Shown: piece after piece, positions 1 to 9,759 of the stretch
How positions within the stretch are numbered: the first letter of the stretch is position 1
How the letters are laid out: each line of letters starts with the position of its first letter
Assembly: GCA_003427395.1 (NCBI GenBank)
Contig: BFEA01000051.1
Location: forward strand, 1,315,884 to 1,340,404
Reading direction: 5' to 3'
Source of the DNA: Chara braunii
Taxonomy: Eukaryota; Streptophyta; Charophyceae; Charales; Characeae
DNA length: 24,521 bases
Translations under genes and position numbers: made by a program
Notes under the pieces: model-generated
Seen by the model: the letters and a program-made list of their open reading frames with translations, nothing else
Databases searched by the model: none
What the model was told of the DNA's origin: nothing

Positions 1-546
1 TGCGTCAGGTGGTTCGAGGGAGAAGCAATGAGGCAGTGGTTGGCTTAGCGCTTAGATGCTTTAAGTTTGATGGCCTTAGGGGGTGATTACCCGCGGGCAG
101 GAGCTCGCGTTGTGCATCATGGGTTAAGCGATNTAGCGCGAAGAGCGTTTGTTGATATACGGGAGTATCTGAGATCTTGTGCGCTGGAAGAGTTGAGGAA
201 GATCGCGACAGGGATTTGTAGGAGAGTGAGGACATCAGAAGCCAAAGTCATAGAGATTAGGAGAGGTGTTCGTTGCATAGAACAACAGAAGGGATAACTT
301 TATTTTGACTCATGAATTTTAGGTATCGAGCGTGCCCGTGATGGTCGTCGTGCTAGGAGCGTGGACGGTCAGCAGGATATTCGGGTCGGGGCCAGCGGAG
401 GAGGAAGCTCCGTCGTGGCCACCATATCGGAGGACGGGGGACCCGGACTGAGAGCCAGGGAAAGAGAGAGAGTGGAGAGATGAAGGACGACCAACATTTT
501 GGAGTTGTCGCAGGCCAGCGGCAAAAGTCGTCAGTTGTGCCTGTAA
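1..546 (+). pseudogene. Unrecognised decayed coding sequence, 5' end outside the window
   Basis: One reading frame (frame 1) gives protein-like sequence from the first base to a TAA at 544-546, broken by TAG at 46-48, TAA at 295-297, TGA at 313-315 and TGA at 481-483. The longest open piece, 49-294, is rich in Arg, Ala and Glu and looks helical. A Gly/Ser-rich stretch follows around 380-440 and an Arg/Glu-rich stretch around 445-480. Reading quality is similar on both sides of the first three stops, which suggests later nonsense mutations in one coding sequence rather than chance ORFs. I recognise no domain. One base near 133 is undetermined. It could be the end of a transposon gene; the neighbouring repeats favour that, but nothing proves it. 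Confidence 0.35.
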
Positions 547-703
547 GGGCGCAAGGAGGGATGAACATGTTACTCGTTAAAAAATGACATTATATTTTAA
601 ATTGGTACTCGCAAGCTATTAATTTCATGTTAAAATCAACATATTTTTTACTTGAATGAAACTTAAGATACGAGTAGTGAACCCGAAGAATGCAATCGAC
701 AAG
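547..703. other. AT-rich spacer
   Basis: No coding signal. AT-rich sequence between the decayed frame to the left and the tandem repeats to the right. Confidence 0.4.
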
Positions 704-1870
704 CCATAAATTGAAACTGAAGTGAAGATTTAAGACAATCACGTGCTAAGCATGACGCAGATGATGACGGTTTAAGAGTGGATTCCATTCCACTTAAGAG
801 AACTTCAACACTCAATGCAATGAGACACCGAAGACCAATGTTGAAGTTCAACTCTCGATTCCATCACTCCTTGATCGATTTTGTGTGAGTATTCAGTCGG
901 ACCTATTTTACATGACATTGTGACAGTTACTTGGCAATGCATAAATTGAAACTCAATCGAAGAGTAAAGACAATCACATGGTAAACGAGATGTTATTGGT
1001 TTAAGTATGGATTTCATCGCACTTCAATAATTTATATATTAAGTATGAATTCCATCGCACTTCAATAATTTATATACTACTAACTTAAAAGACGTAACCG
1101 ACATGTCATTGTCATACATTGAAATTCAAGAGAACAGTGAACGCAATGAGACACGGAACGAGAAGGTTGTGAATGACCTCATGGTCTGCATCAATGCAAT
1201 TGACTGACCATAAATTGAAACTGAAGTGAAGGTTCAAGGCAATCACGTACTAAACATGACGGTTTATGTGTGAATTTCATTGCACTTTCATAAATTTTGC
1301 AACTTAAACGCCGTTATGGTAAGTGACACGGAGTTATCCGAAATTGAAAGTCAAAAGAACTTCAACACTCAATGCAATGAGACACCGAACAACAATGTTG
1401 AACTCTCGATTCCATCACCCCTTGATCGATTTTGTGTGAGCATTAAGTCGGACCTATTTTACATGACATTGTGACATTTACTTGGCAATGCATAAATTGG
1501 AACTCAATTGAAGATTAAAGGCAATCACGGAGTAAACGAGATGTCATTGGTTTAAGTCAGGATTCCGTCATACTTCGATAATTTATGTACTAACTGAAAA
1601 GACGTAACTGGCATGTCACTGTCGTACATTGAAATTCAAGAGAACCGTTAATGTAATGAGACACTGAACGAGAAGGTTGTTAATGACCTCATAGTCTGCA
1701 TCACACTTCGATTAATGTTATATACCACTGAGCATTGACTCAGACGTATTTTACATGATATTGTTACAAGCAAAAACTGAAAGTCAATCGAAGAGTCAAT
1801 GCAATTATATGGTAAACGAGATTGTTTAAGTATGGATTCCGTCGCACTTAAAAAATTATGTAATCATGAA
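704..1870. repeat. AT-rich tandem repeat, about 245-280 bp units in an A/B higher-order pattern
   Basis: The anchor 'ataaattg(a/g)aact' recurs near 706, 951, 1210 and 1491, and a degenerate version near 1770 ('aaaactgaaagtcaatcg'). Each anchor is followed by a variant of 'caatcac(a/g)tg(g/c)taaac' and then 'gtttaagtatggattcc'. Alternate units resemble each other most: the stretch with 'acttcaacactcaatgcaa' at about 801 returns at about 1358, and the one with 'gaaattcaagagaac' at 1121 returns at 1631. The array is therefore a dimer of about 500-560 bp present about 2.3 times. A 38-bp step is duplicated inside one unit (about 1003 and 1041). No protein is encoded. It may be satellite DNA or the terminal part of the neighbouring minus-strand element. 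Confidence 0.8.
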
Positions 1871-2011
1871 AAACTAATAGTCGAAAATTATATGCACACG
1901 TGCGAGAAATCGTAAACGCAAGATCGAACCACGTCTAAACTAAATGCTACGAGCCAACTCAAGATTGAACAACAACTAAATTAAATTCTATGAGCGACCG
2001 TAATCCAAACT
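1871..2011. other. AT-rich flank downstream of the companion gene
   Basis: Non-coding by composition. It holds two loose copies of an 'acgagccaactcaagattgaac / tgagcgaccgtaatcc'-like phrase. On the minus strand this would be the 3' flank of the decayed gene at 2012-2937. Confidence 0.3.
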
Positions 2012-2937
2012 TTATAAAACGTTATCACTTACAAAAGCATCTACAAGCGTCCCCGCGTCCCATGAGAACCAAACCCGTATAAGGCATTCATTGTCGACCC
2101 GAAAGCAAGGGTTTGTGGTTGCCTCTTCATCGCCACGTTCGAGAACAACGAAATGTGTTTCATCCTTACAAACCTACCAACACATGCCAATGACTTATCG
2201 ATGGCGTCACGCACGCAACACTTGCTCTATCTCATGCCACTTGTCAAGCTCATGAATTTGACCGACAATCACCAAATCGGACTCTCCGTTCTCATAGAGA
2301 AAGCACAAATTCTCCATTTGCCACCATTGATTCTAATCTTGTTGCAAGAAACAAGCACTACAGAGTCTACCAAAGTTCGTTTTCGGTTCGAACTTGCCAC
2401 ACATAACACTCCGCAGAAGTCGGATCCGGCCAAAGACAACCGTACGCAACAATATGACACATCCTGCGGCCGCGTTCCGGCACCACGCAGCGGATATAGT
2501 TCCAAAAATTGATTATATGACGCACAGTCCAACAACTTTTGTTTTAAGTTCGCGGACCACACGGGAGGTGACCTCGTGACGTTCTCAAGGCGAAGATAAA
2601 ACCGCTTATTCTCTTCCTGTCCGAGTGTCGCGCGCAGAAACGGAAGTTGCCGCACGCGTATGGCATAATGAGGTACTTCGATTACGCTCCTCCACTCCAT
2701 CGCAGAAGCAAACTTGTACTCCTTATGCCATTAATATTTCCTTTCCAAGATCGTTCTATCCCATTCTGCCTCGGACCACGCATCGAGAGGTTTGTCGAAG
2801 AAGGGGCCGACGCTCATCCACGGGTCGTTTTCGAACTCCGTTGTCATCTACTCGAGAATTTCGGTATCGCCGCCCGCACCACGCAATCCGCATGCACTAG
2901 GGTGTATGGGATACGAATAATCACGCCAATGGGCCAT
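2012..2937 (-). pseudogene. Decayed companion ORF of the DUF7869-like element, function unknown
   Basis: Starting at an ATG at 2937-2935, the minus strand reads as protein to about 2580. After a one-base shift near 2575-2580 it continues in another frame to a TAA at 2014-2012, about 308 codons in all. Internal stops are TAG 2850-2848, TAA 2733-2731, TAA 2515-2513, TAG 2335-2333, TGA 2209-2207, TAA 2197-2195 and TAG 2176-2174. The start MAHWRDYSYP lies in a Trp/Tyr-rich N-terminus, followed by an acidic, Trp-rich segment (DAWSEAEWDR). A central Cys-containing stretch (MCGKFEPKTNFGRLCSACF) could be a small metal site, and an acidic segment (ENGESDLVIVGQIHELDKWH) follows. No known domain is recognised. 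It lies on the same strand as, and 354 bp downstream of, the DUF7869-like gene, so both may belong to one element. A host-gene fragment cannot be excluded. Confidence 0.5.
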
Positions 2938-3291
2938 GACTCCTGTCGCACTCCCTACACAAGACATGCCATGCAAAACAAGTATGGAAAATGAATTGTT
3001 GAAAAAGTATAACAATTGTCATCACGATGAACTAAACGTCCAAATTTGCTCAACCATTACCCAACCATCTTATAAAAATCATCCCAAGATGGTGGACAAA
3101 ATAATTCCGCCAGGTTGTCCTGCTACCGAAATCATCGCAATTCACTAAGTTCAAAATTAATATGATCCCTTCCAAGGTCCGTTTTTCAATAATGCAAAAA
3201 CTCCGCCATGACGTCCTACTATAATTAACCTTGTCCGAACACTCATTTCCATTAATCCTATTCGTTCACATATCGGGTAGACTGACAAGAT
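2938..3291. other. AT-rich spacer between the two minus-strand decayed genes
   Basis: About 350 bp, distinctly AT-rich and without a sustained frame on either strand. On the minus strand a T-rich stretch followed by 'cttgtgtag' lies about 20 bp before the ATG of the downstream frame and looks like a splice acceptor. The spacer could therefore be an intron joining the two coding parts into one transcript, or a simple intergenic gap. Confidence 0.3.
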
Positions 3292-6236
3292 CTATGACGT
3301 GCACTCGTCGTTTTTGTCCCTTGCATCGATACTCCCTTCAGGAGATGGATTGAGGTCTCGAAGTGCGGCTTCAACATTTAATCGAACATTGGAAGGGATT
3401 ACAAGTTCGGTCGTGAACAGTTTTGTACCTCTTGGCGGTCTCTCCAAACCAAAAGCGATCGAGTCCACATGCTGTCATTGTGTCTGCTCAGCCATCTTCC
3501 ATCTTTTCTCCCATGCGTTATCATACAGTTTTTTTGAGCGACTTTGATCTCCCAGTCGGCACCCAGTACTTCACTACCACTTCATTACAATTCGGCGAAT
3601 TATTTTCAACAACCACCCGAGAAAGTGCTTTGCTCACCCAGATAGGCACGCCACTGGACAGATCGTTGTCGAATGGGCGAGAATGAGAAAGGTGCCCACG
3701 TCAACATGCACGAGGGGGTCGAAACTGATCTTCGGGCGATCTTTTCTACGTCCAATAAACAGGGGTTCCCTATCGTCGATGTTTGCACCGTCAGATGAGG
3801 TTGTGGATCTATTTCGAGCAGTCGTGCTTTTGGCCAAAAACTTTCCAGAGGTCGTGAGGACAACCCGTTGGTGATGATCTCGTCCCCATGTTTGATAACC
3901 TTCTCCCAATAACACAAAGCTCATTCTCTCCTACTCACCTCATGTTCATTGAAAGTGCACCGCGTTGATCGCTTGCTCTCCAGCAACTCGCGAAATCGAA
4001 TAACACCATTTTTGCCATGATTACAATAGTTATTTCGAGGAAGGGGTTGCATTGGAGGCGGGTCAAATGACCACGGAGGACCTGCGTAGCTTTCATCAGT
4101 GTTTTAATTGAACCAATAAATCAGACCTTCCTTGGGCAACCAGTTATCGTCATCGCAAAACTCCTTGTACAGCATGCCCGGATTACTTCCAACCATAAAA
4201 AATTTAAGCAAGTTCAGTTTCGAAATACCAATAATGTCTGACGCAACACATGGGTCTACTATACTAATCCAATCTGTCAGTGTATCGAGAAAAATACATT
4301 TCCGAGGCTTTTTGTGGGATTGCTCTATGAGCTCAAAGAACTCGTCCATAGTATAAGCGTCTATGTCTTTCAATTTCTTAGAGAAGACGCTGAAAGTAGT
4401 GTCAACGTCTGTATGCGTATGTCCCACTAGCATGAAACCTATTTCCACCTCTTGAAAAACTTTGAACTTGACCAAGAGTGCAACTAGCGCACATATGTAC
4501 TTGTTCTTATTTTTCCGCCAGCAATTATCTGCTTGAATGCGTAAAAACGGTGGCAGTGGCGTCCCGCTTCCTTGAATTTCGACAAAGATTCTTATAAGAC
4601 AAGTAGCGACTGTGTTCGAATTGTGTTTGAAATACGAAAACCACGTGTACACATAAATACTAGGGTCTCTACCATGTGCAATGACACCTGTGAGATTCGT
4701 CTTCATCATCATCTCGTGCCTAAGTACTTTCGAGTAGTTCGCCTGACCAATATGGGGGATAGTTGTCTTCTTTTGATCCATGTCGTCGATGATGAGAGAC
4801 AAACACTCGTTCGGACGGATCATTGAATCAGTCTTCGCTCGACTATAGTCCAATCTGTGTTCAACTTGCCCTCTTTGGTAAGCTTTCATATCCTCTCGTG
4901 CTCGCTCTCGACCTCGAGGAAAAGCAGCATATTATGCACGTTCCTTCAGTGCATGACCGACGACGCACTTCTTGAACGTGTTGAAGTGCGTGAGGGAAAC
5001 GTGAAAAAAGTGTTTCCACGACATTTTATAAAAGTTCGACTCAGACACGACCCCGAGGCTAGCGGCCACAAAGTCTGATTTGATGGACTCATAAATTGAT
5101 CTCTTCGTAAAAGCAGCTGACAGTCGAAGTTTCGGTCTGGAAACCCCACCTTCGTCAACCACCTCATTCTGCATGGTCTTCGCATGACACTCAATGAACG
5201 TTTTCATGCTGACAAGCATGACGACCGTTTTATTGGCAGGCTGGTATCTACCCGTCAGGCCATGCTCGGAACGCACAAAGCCATTGTCGAAGCGCTTTTT
5301 GTAGCTATAAAATGTATTACGCGAGACACCAAGTATATTGCAGTACGCCTTGACGCACATCGAACGTTCCAACTCTACAGGGCGAACATGTTTGTGTCCA
5401 CGCTCATTTAGCGTGAAATCTTTATTACTTTTTATCCACCACTCAGCTCGCTCTACCGGAGTCTTACTATACAGTCTTTGTCTAACCTTTCGGACTTCCT
5501 CAGGCGACACGTCGTAACAACAACGCGCCTTGCAACATGCAATGTCGCGCACCATAAACAGTATTTTTTCAGACATTATATTTTTTGCTCTTTTGCACTG
5601 TTCTTTCCTCCTAGCATTCCTATCAGCCATACTATATGGGCGTCTCTCCCCCGGCAGAGGTGTACGCAAAATTTGTAGTATTGCCCTTTTCTCTGCATCG
5701 CTCCTGCCAGATGCTTCCGATCGACACTAGCTCTGGACTGGAAGTATCGCATCATTAGTTCGCACTTGCGTTGGACTCACCCGTGTTGTGGAGACTTTCT
5801 CTGAAGAATAGTCGGTGGCAACCAACTTCGTACTACTTGAGCTAGCGTGAAGCAAAGATGCACTGGAAGAGGAATGTTGTCCAGACGAGTAATCAGTGGC
5901 CTCCAACTTCTCACTTTCGTCATCAGAGGTTGTGAAAGAAGTAGTCATCGGCATGCAACAGTTGTCCGTCGAAGTTGCGGGGTGCACCTCGCCAAAAACA
6001 TGGAACTCGTTTTGGGAGGCAGACGGCTCTTCGTCTGCGGAAGGTGTCGCAAAACCCCTAGGTAAATGGATGCAACCCCCAATGCTCTCACGAAAAGCGA
6101 GACTTCATTTTATGATAAATGCAACACTAGATTGTTGGAATGGCGAACTGTCGGAAGAGCTTGTCGGGGACAACTCTAGGTCTTGTAGGTGAAAATGGAA
6201 GTCGATGGCTCATTCGGCGTCCATAGCTTGGTTCAT
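3292..6236 (-). pseudogene. DUF7869-like protein, decayed
   Basis: From an ATG at 6236-6234 (MNQAMDAE) one frame stays readable for about 771 codons, interrupted by TGA 6212-6210, TGA 6107-6105, TAG 5729-5727, TAA 4934-4932, TAA 4106-4104 and TGA 3923-3921. Coding sequence then continues through frameshifts near 3860-3880, near 3665 and in a 7-base A run (3529-3535), plus a TGA at 3477-3475, to TAG 3294-3292. Order: Ser-rich acidic N-terminus (6230-5730); basic Cys-containing region with KVRQRLYSKTPVERAEWW; a VKAYCNILGVSRNTFYSYKK motif (about 5300-5360); the core with DDMDQKKTTIPH (about 4755-4795), ADNCWRKNKNKY (about 4495-4535) and VGHTHTDVDTTFS (about 4390-4430); a C-terminal part with GRRKDRPK and a beta-rich stretch (WVSKALSRVVVE, EVVVKYWVP). 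These core motifs match what I remember of DUF7869 proteins, whose function is unknown. The spaced acidic residues invite comparison with DDE nucleases, but that is inference. Confidence 0.72.
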
Positions 6237-6700
6237 GTGGTCGTTCGTTGAATCGTCCTTTCCGTTGTCATGTAGCCGTCAGTGTCGTGGACGAGTTTTC
6301 CGTTAGGAAAATCGATCGAGTTGTTTGGTGCGGAGTGAACGGGCAATTCGAATTCCTCTCCACACCCTGCAAAAAAGTCGAGAAAACTATAAGCACGAAT
6401 ACTAAGAATATGCGTTTTTGACCCCACACCACCCGCCACCACAGCCCCCTTAACACCCCCCCCCACCCCCCAACCCTCCCCCCAAATCCTCGATGCCACA
6501 AAAGGAACGAGCGAAATTGCAGTCGGGTGGCACGAAAGATCTGGCAAACCTCGACATGCGAAGTGCGTCAACATCTGAACTTGGCAAAGTTTGGAATCCT
6601 TCCACTGCGTTGATTGCATGTGCTGAAGGGCATCTAAATATTTCTTGCCTCGGCTCTGGCCACAAAAATTGCATCGATAGAGAATAGAGATCCCCTTTCA
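6237..6700. other. Upstream flank of the DUF7869-like gene, no gene
   Basis: No convincing coding sequence. On the minus strand a T-rich stretch and 'ttgcag' near 6370 resemble a splice acceptor, followed by a short open frame (ELPVHSAPNNSIDFPNGK) that ends in a stop before the ATG at 6236. This could be a 5' leader exon, but support is weak. Confidence 0.3.
6421..6485 (-). other. G-rich tract (C-rich on +), G-quadruplex candidate
   Basis: The plus strand has runs of C separated by A or T: 'cccccttaacaccccccccc', 'accccccaaccctcccccc'. The minus strand therefore has at least four G runs of three or more within about 65 bp, which fits the general G-quadruplex pattern. It lies roughly 190-250 bp upstream of the decayed DUF7869-like start codon on the same strand. 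Confidence 0.5.
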
Positions 6701-7540
6701 GCTGTTGCTTTTTGTGATTTTTGTAGTTGGACGTTAAAGTTCGTAGCAGCTGTCAAAGTCAAACCCCTTGATCTGTTTAGAGGCGTCCAATAATGGAACC
6801 CAGCGGCTACAAATGGCCTTGGCCCGCCTACCACTCGTCCCCGCAGGTTATTGAAGAGGGTAGGTCCTGCAACCGCCTTGGCAAATGTCTAGCATCGAGA
6901 GGTTAGTCCCTCAAGGCGCGTGTAAGCCGACACTTGAGTGTCAAACGGGACCCTCGACACCATCGAGGGTCACGCGAGTATAGGCAGTACATAGTACACC
7001 ATTACCGCAACTACTTGCGTACTCACGCATGGCTAGTCGTTATGAGGAAGGTTGCTTCCACACGGCATTTGTACGTTGTCTAGACTGGGACGACCAAACG
7101 ATTCCCCTGACATTTGGTTATGGGTCTGACATCGAATGGACTACGGGTGTCTCGGTTTTGTAAGAATCTCGATTCTTTGAATTTTTGGCGCAGTGTGACG
7201 TGTGGCAAGATTGGCGCGTCCTAGCCCCCCCCCCCCCTCCCACACATAGTGCCCAGATCCGTGCACGGGTCCGACAGTGACGTAGGACCGCGCGTATCCC
7301 TAATGCCAAAGTGTATGATAAACGCCCATTGGCTGGGCGTCATCTACGGTTGTAACATGAAGGCATGGTTCAGGCGAGTGCAAGGAACGGTCCGACGGTC
7401 CTGGATCCTCGAAGTGCGCCGGGATCCGAACTTGTCGGTAACAGAGTCAACGGCGAACTGGTATTTCTCGGTTGCAATGAAATGACTGTCGGATAAGCGT
7501 CATCACAAATACAAGGCCATGAGTGGTTGCAGATGAAAAA
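6701..7540. other. Non-coding stretch with hairpins and a C13 run
   Basis: No sustained frame on either strand. It holds two hairpins at 6929-6971, a C13 run at 7225-7237 and a phrase near 7405 ('tcgaagtgcgccgggatccg') that returns near 8114, 8660, 9150 and 9292, linking this stretch to the repeat family further right. Confidence 0.4.
6929..6971. repeat. Two adjacent small palindromes
   Basis: The first, 6929-6942, is GACACT-tg-AGTGTC (6-bp arms). The second, 6949-6971, is a perfect 9-bp stem GACCCTCGA / TCGAGGGTC around a 5-base loop. There is no U run after the second stem, so it does not look like a terminator. Confidence 0.6.
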
Positions 7541-8010
7541 GAACATGGCTGAATGACCCTCAAGCGACCCCTAATAACCCCGATTAACTCCACCGCCAAG
7601 GGCAGAACGTGTGTCGGCGTTGCAAGCCTCGACAGTCCACACGGCTTCGATACCAGTGCTTCTTCGCAGGCGAAGTACACAAATGACTACAACAACGTCT
7701 CGAACGGTTACAGGTCGACGGGTTTGCAGCAGAAGAGATAGACGAAGGCAGAGGTTACCATTACCGACAAGCCCATGTCTGGTTGCGAAAATGAAAATCA
7801 TGGTTCGAGGTCCCTCAAGTGACCCCCTATAAACCCCGATTAACTCTAGCGACAAGCGAGCTCGTGTGCTGGAAATGCCCCTTATGCATCCCCCAGAAAC
7901 CCCCATTCTGTAACTCCAGCGACAAGGCGGCAGTACAGAAAACTACAAGAGCTCCAAGACCCTTATGCATCCCCCATGAACCCCCATTCTGTAAACCGAC
8001 AACGCACATA
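7540..8010. repeat. Nested short direct repeats
   Basis: The phrase 'ccccgattaactc' with flanks ('ctcaag(c/t)gacccc') occurs near 7558-7590 and again near 7816-7850, about 260 bp apart. Inside the second copy 'cccttatgcatccccc' plus 'aacccccattctgtaa' occurs at 7878 and at 7960, an 82-bp step. The open frames here arise from repeat periodicity rather than from a gene. Confidence 0.6.
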
Positions 8011-8404
8011 CGTGTCCTGGCAACGTATCCTTCTGCAGTCCTCGCAACGGTCGTGCGTCAATCGAGGCAAATCAATGGCGGATTTCGCGAATGGCCACAA
8101 CAAGCGCGATCCTCGAAGTTCGCGGGGATCCGAACTTGTCATGGATCTGTGTCCCGAGATCATGAACAATGTACTGTCGGGAGGCCATTCAACAATCGTG
8201 CACGATTAGAAAAGAACAAGGGTATAGGCTCCTTCAACAACCCCCACAAAACCCGATTCAGCCACCCCCTAAACGACATGCTATCCCGCGGTTTTCCCGC
8301 CGTGGCAGTAGGATTCGCGTTGTTTCCCACTCCAGGCGCACACCGCAGGGGACTAAGAAGAACATGGTTGTCGGGCCCCTTATCAGACCCAAATCAGACC
8401 GATC
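8011..8404. other. Non-coding stretch between two repeat blocks
   Basis: No recognisable gene. An open frame of about 229 codons crosses 7819-8508 on the plus strand but is low-complexity, runs through both repeat blocks and matches no family I recognise. Confidence 0.4.
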
Positions 8405-9320
8405 GACCGTTTTCTTATTTTTTTTCAAGTTGCCAGCAACGACCGTCAGAGTTTCGCATTGCAGGAATGTGTTTTTGCAAAGCGACGTCGTTGCGAAATT
8501 TGGGGTAACCGTCGGTCCATTGGTGACTGGGGCTCGTTGGGTTCAGAGTGGAAAATCTTTGTGGCTCCTCAGAAACGTTGTTGGCAATGATAGCCATATT
8601 TAATCTTGTCGAATTAGGGTCTTGCGAGGCAATGGACTCGGCGACACAAATCACTTAAAGTCCGCCCCGATCCGAACTTTATGAAATCAGGGTTCGCGGC
8701 AATTAAGGCTAACTGCTTGTGCACAAAGCGAGCGGTTGTGCCACCGACGAACGGTTTCGTCGCCTGCACCTCCTGCTTAACCAGGAGAACAGCGGGGCTG
8801 TGGCGCTGAGCCGACAACAGTGGATGTGGAAGTTCGGATTCCGGCGAACTTCGGTCGAGACGGGAGGAAGGACAGGATTGGCGGGCGGGGTTTAGAGGGG
8901 TCGCGGACGACCGTTTTCTTTTTTTGCTGTGAGTCGCCAGCAACGACTGTCAGACGCTGATGTTGCAGCAATGTATTTTTGCGAAGCGACGTCTCTGCGG
9001 AAAATGGGGCAACGGTTGATGACTGGGGCTCACAGGCATGAAGCGGAAAATCTTCAGCGCTCGTCATAAACGTTGTTGGCAATGACAGCACATTTGATGT
9101 TCCTGAATCGGGATCTTGCGAGTCGATGGATTGGGCGGTACAAATTTCCGTCGGGATCCAAACTTTGTGAAATCGGGGTTCTCGGCAATCGAGGCTAACT
9201 GCTTGTTTGAAAAGCGAGCACTACGCCGAGCAGTCATGCCACCAGCGGGGTCTTGCGAGTCGAGGGATTTGGCGGTACACATTACGTAAAGTCCGCCGGG
9301 ATCCGAACTTTGTGAAAGCG
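8405..9320. repeat. Tandem duplication of about 0.5 kb with a third partial copy
   Basis: The block beginning 'ccgttttctta' at about 8409 returns at about 8909 (step about 500), and 'gttgttggcaatga' at about 8578 returns at about 9070. Shared landmarks in order: 'gccagcaacga', 'aatgt(a/g)tttttgc(a/g)aagcgacgtc', 'gactggggctc', 'ggaaaatctt', 'gggtcttgcgag', 'gatccgaactttatgaaatc', 'ggctaactgcttgt'. A third partial copy at 9245-9320 repeats 'ggggtcttgcgagtcga' and 'aaagtccgccgggatccgaa'. Copies differ by many substitutions and small indels, so the duplication is not recent. No coding frame is shared between them. Confidence 0.75.
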
Positions 9321-9412
9321 AGTGTAAGTGTGCGAGTGTACAGTGTGTTGCGTGTGGGATATCCAGGACTCAGGAAAGGAAAAATCCAGGCATCAGTTCC
9401 TCCCTTGTTAGA

Positions 9413-9445
9413 GGAGTGAGTGAATGAGTGAGTGAGTGAGTGAGA
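9413..9445. repeat. (GAGT)n tetranucleotide microsatellite
   Basis: About eight 'gagt' units with one 'gaat' interruption. Confidence 0.85.
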
Positions 9446-9759
9446 AGCGAACGCAAGCGGAAGCGCTGTTGCGCCACTGGGTACCGCAACAGGCTTGCGG
9501 ACGAGTGGCGCGGCTGTTTGACCATTGTCAGGGAAACGAGGCCAGCAACTCCATGTCTGTGTGTGGCTATTTGCCACGTGGCCAGATAGGAAAAGCGTTG
9601 GGTTGGAGTTCGCGTGGCGGGTTGTTGACTCAATTGGGGGCATGGTGTTTTTTCGACATGATCAAATCGAAGTCAGCGTTGAGACGCTAAAATGTCAAAC
9701 ATGAGAGTGATTGGCTCGAAGAAATGACAACTGTGACTACACCAAATGGTAACTATGAC
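9446..9759. other. Diverged sequence related to the following repeat array
   Basis: No gene seen. Phrases such as 'aggcttgcggacgagtggcgcggctg' and 'tgccacgtggccagata' resemble 'gggcttgtggaagagtggtgcggctg' and 'tgccacatcgccagatg' near 9838-9895, so this is probably an eroded first unit of the array to the right. Confidence 0.4.

Noticed and set aside
1-300. Ribosomal RNA fragment
   Set aside because: I considered it because of the G-rich, structured look, but no conserved rRNA phrase could be recognised and frame 1 reads as protein.
2269-2700. A 143-codon minus-strand ORF as an intact gene
   Set aside because: Only its first part is coding. Protein-like sequence extends upstream to 2937 and continues downstream in another frame, so it is a fragment of a decayed gene.
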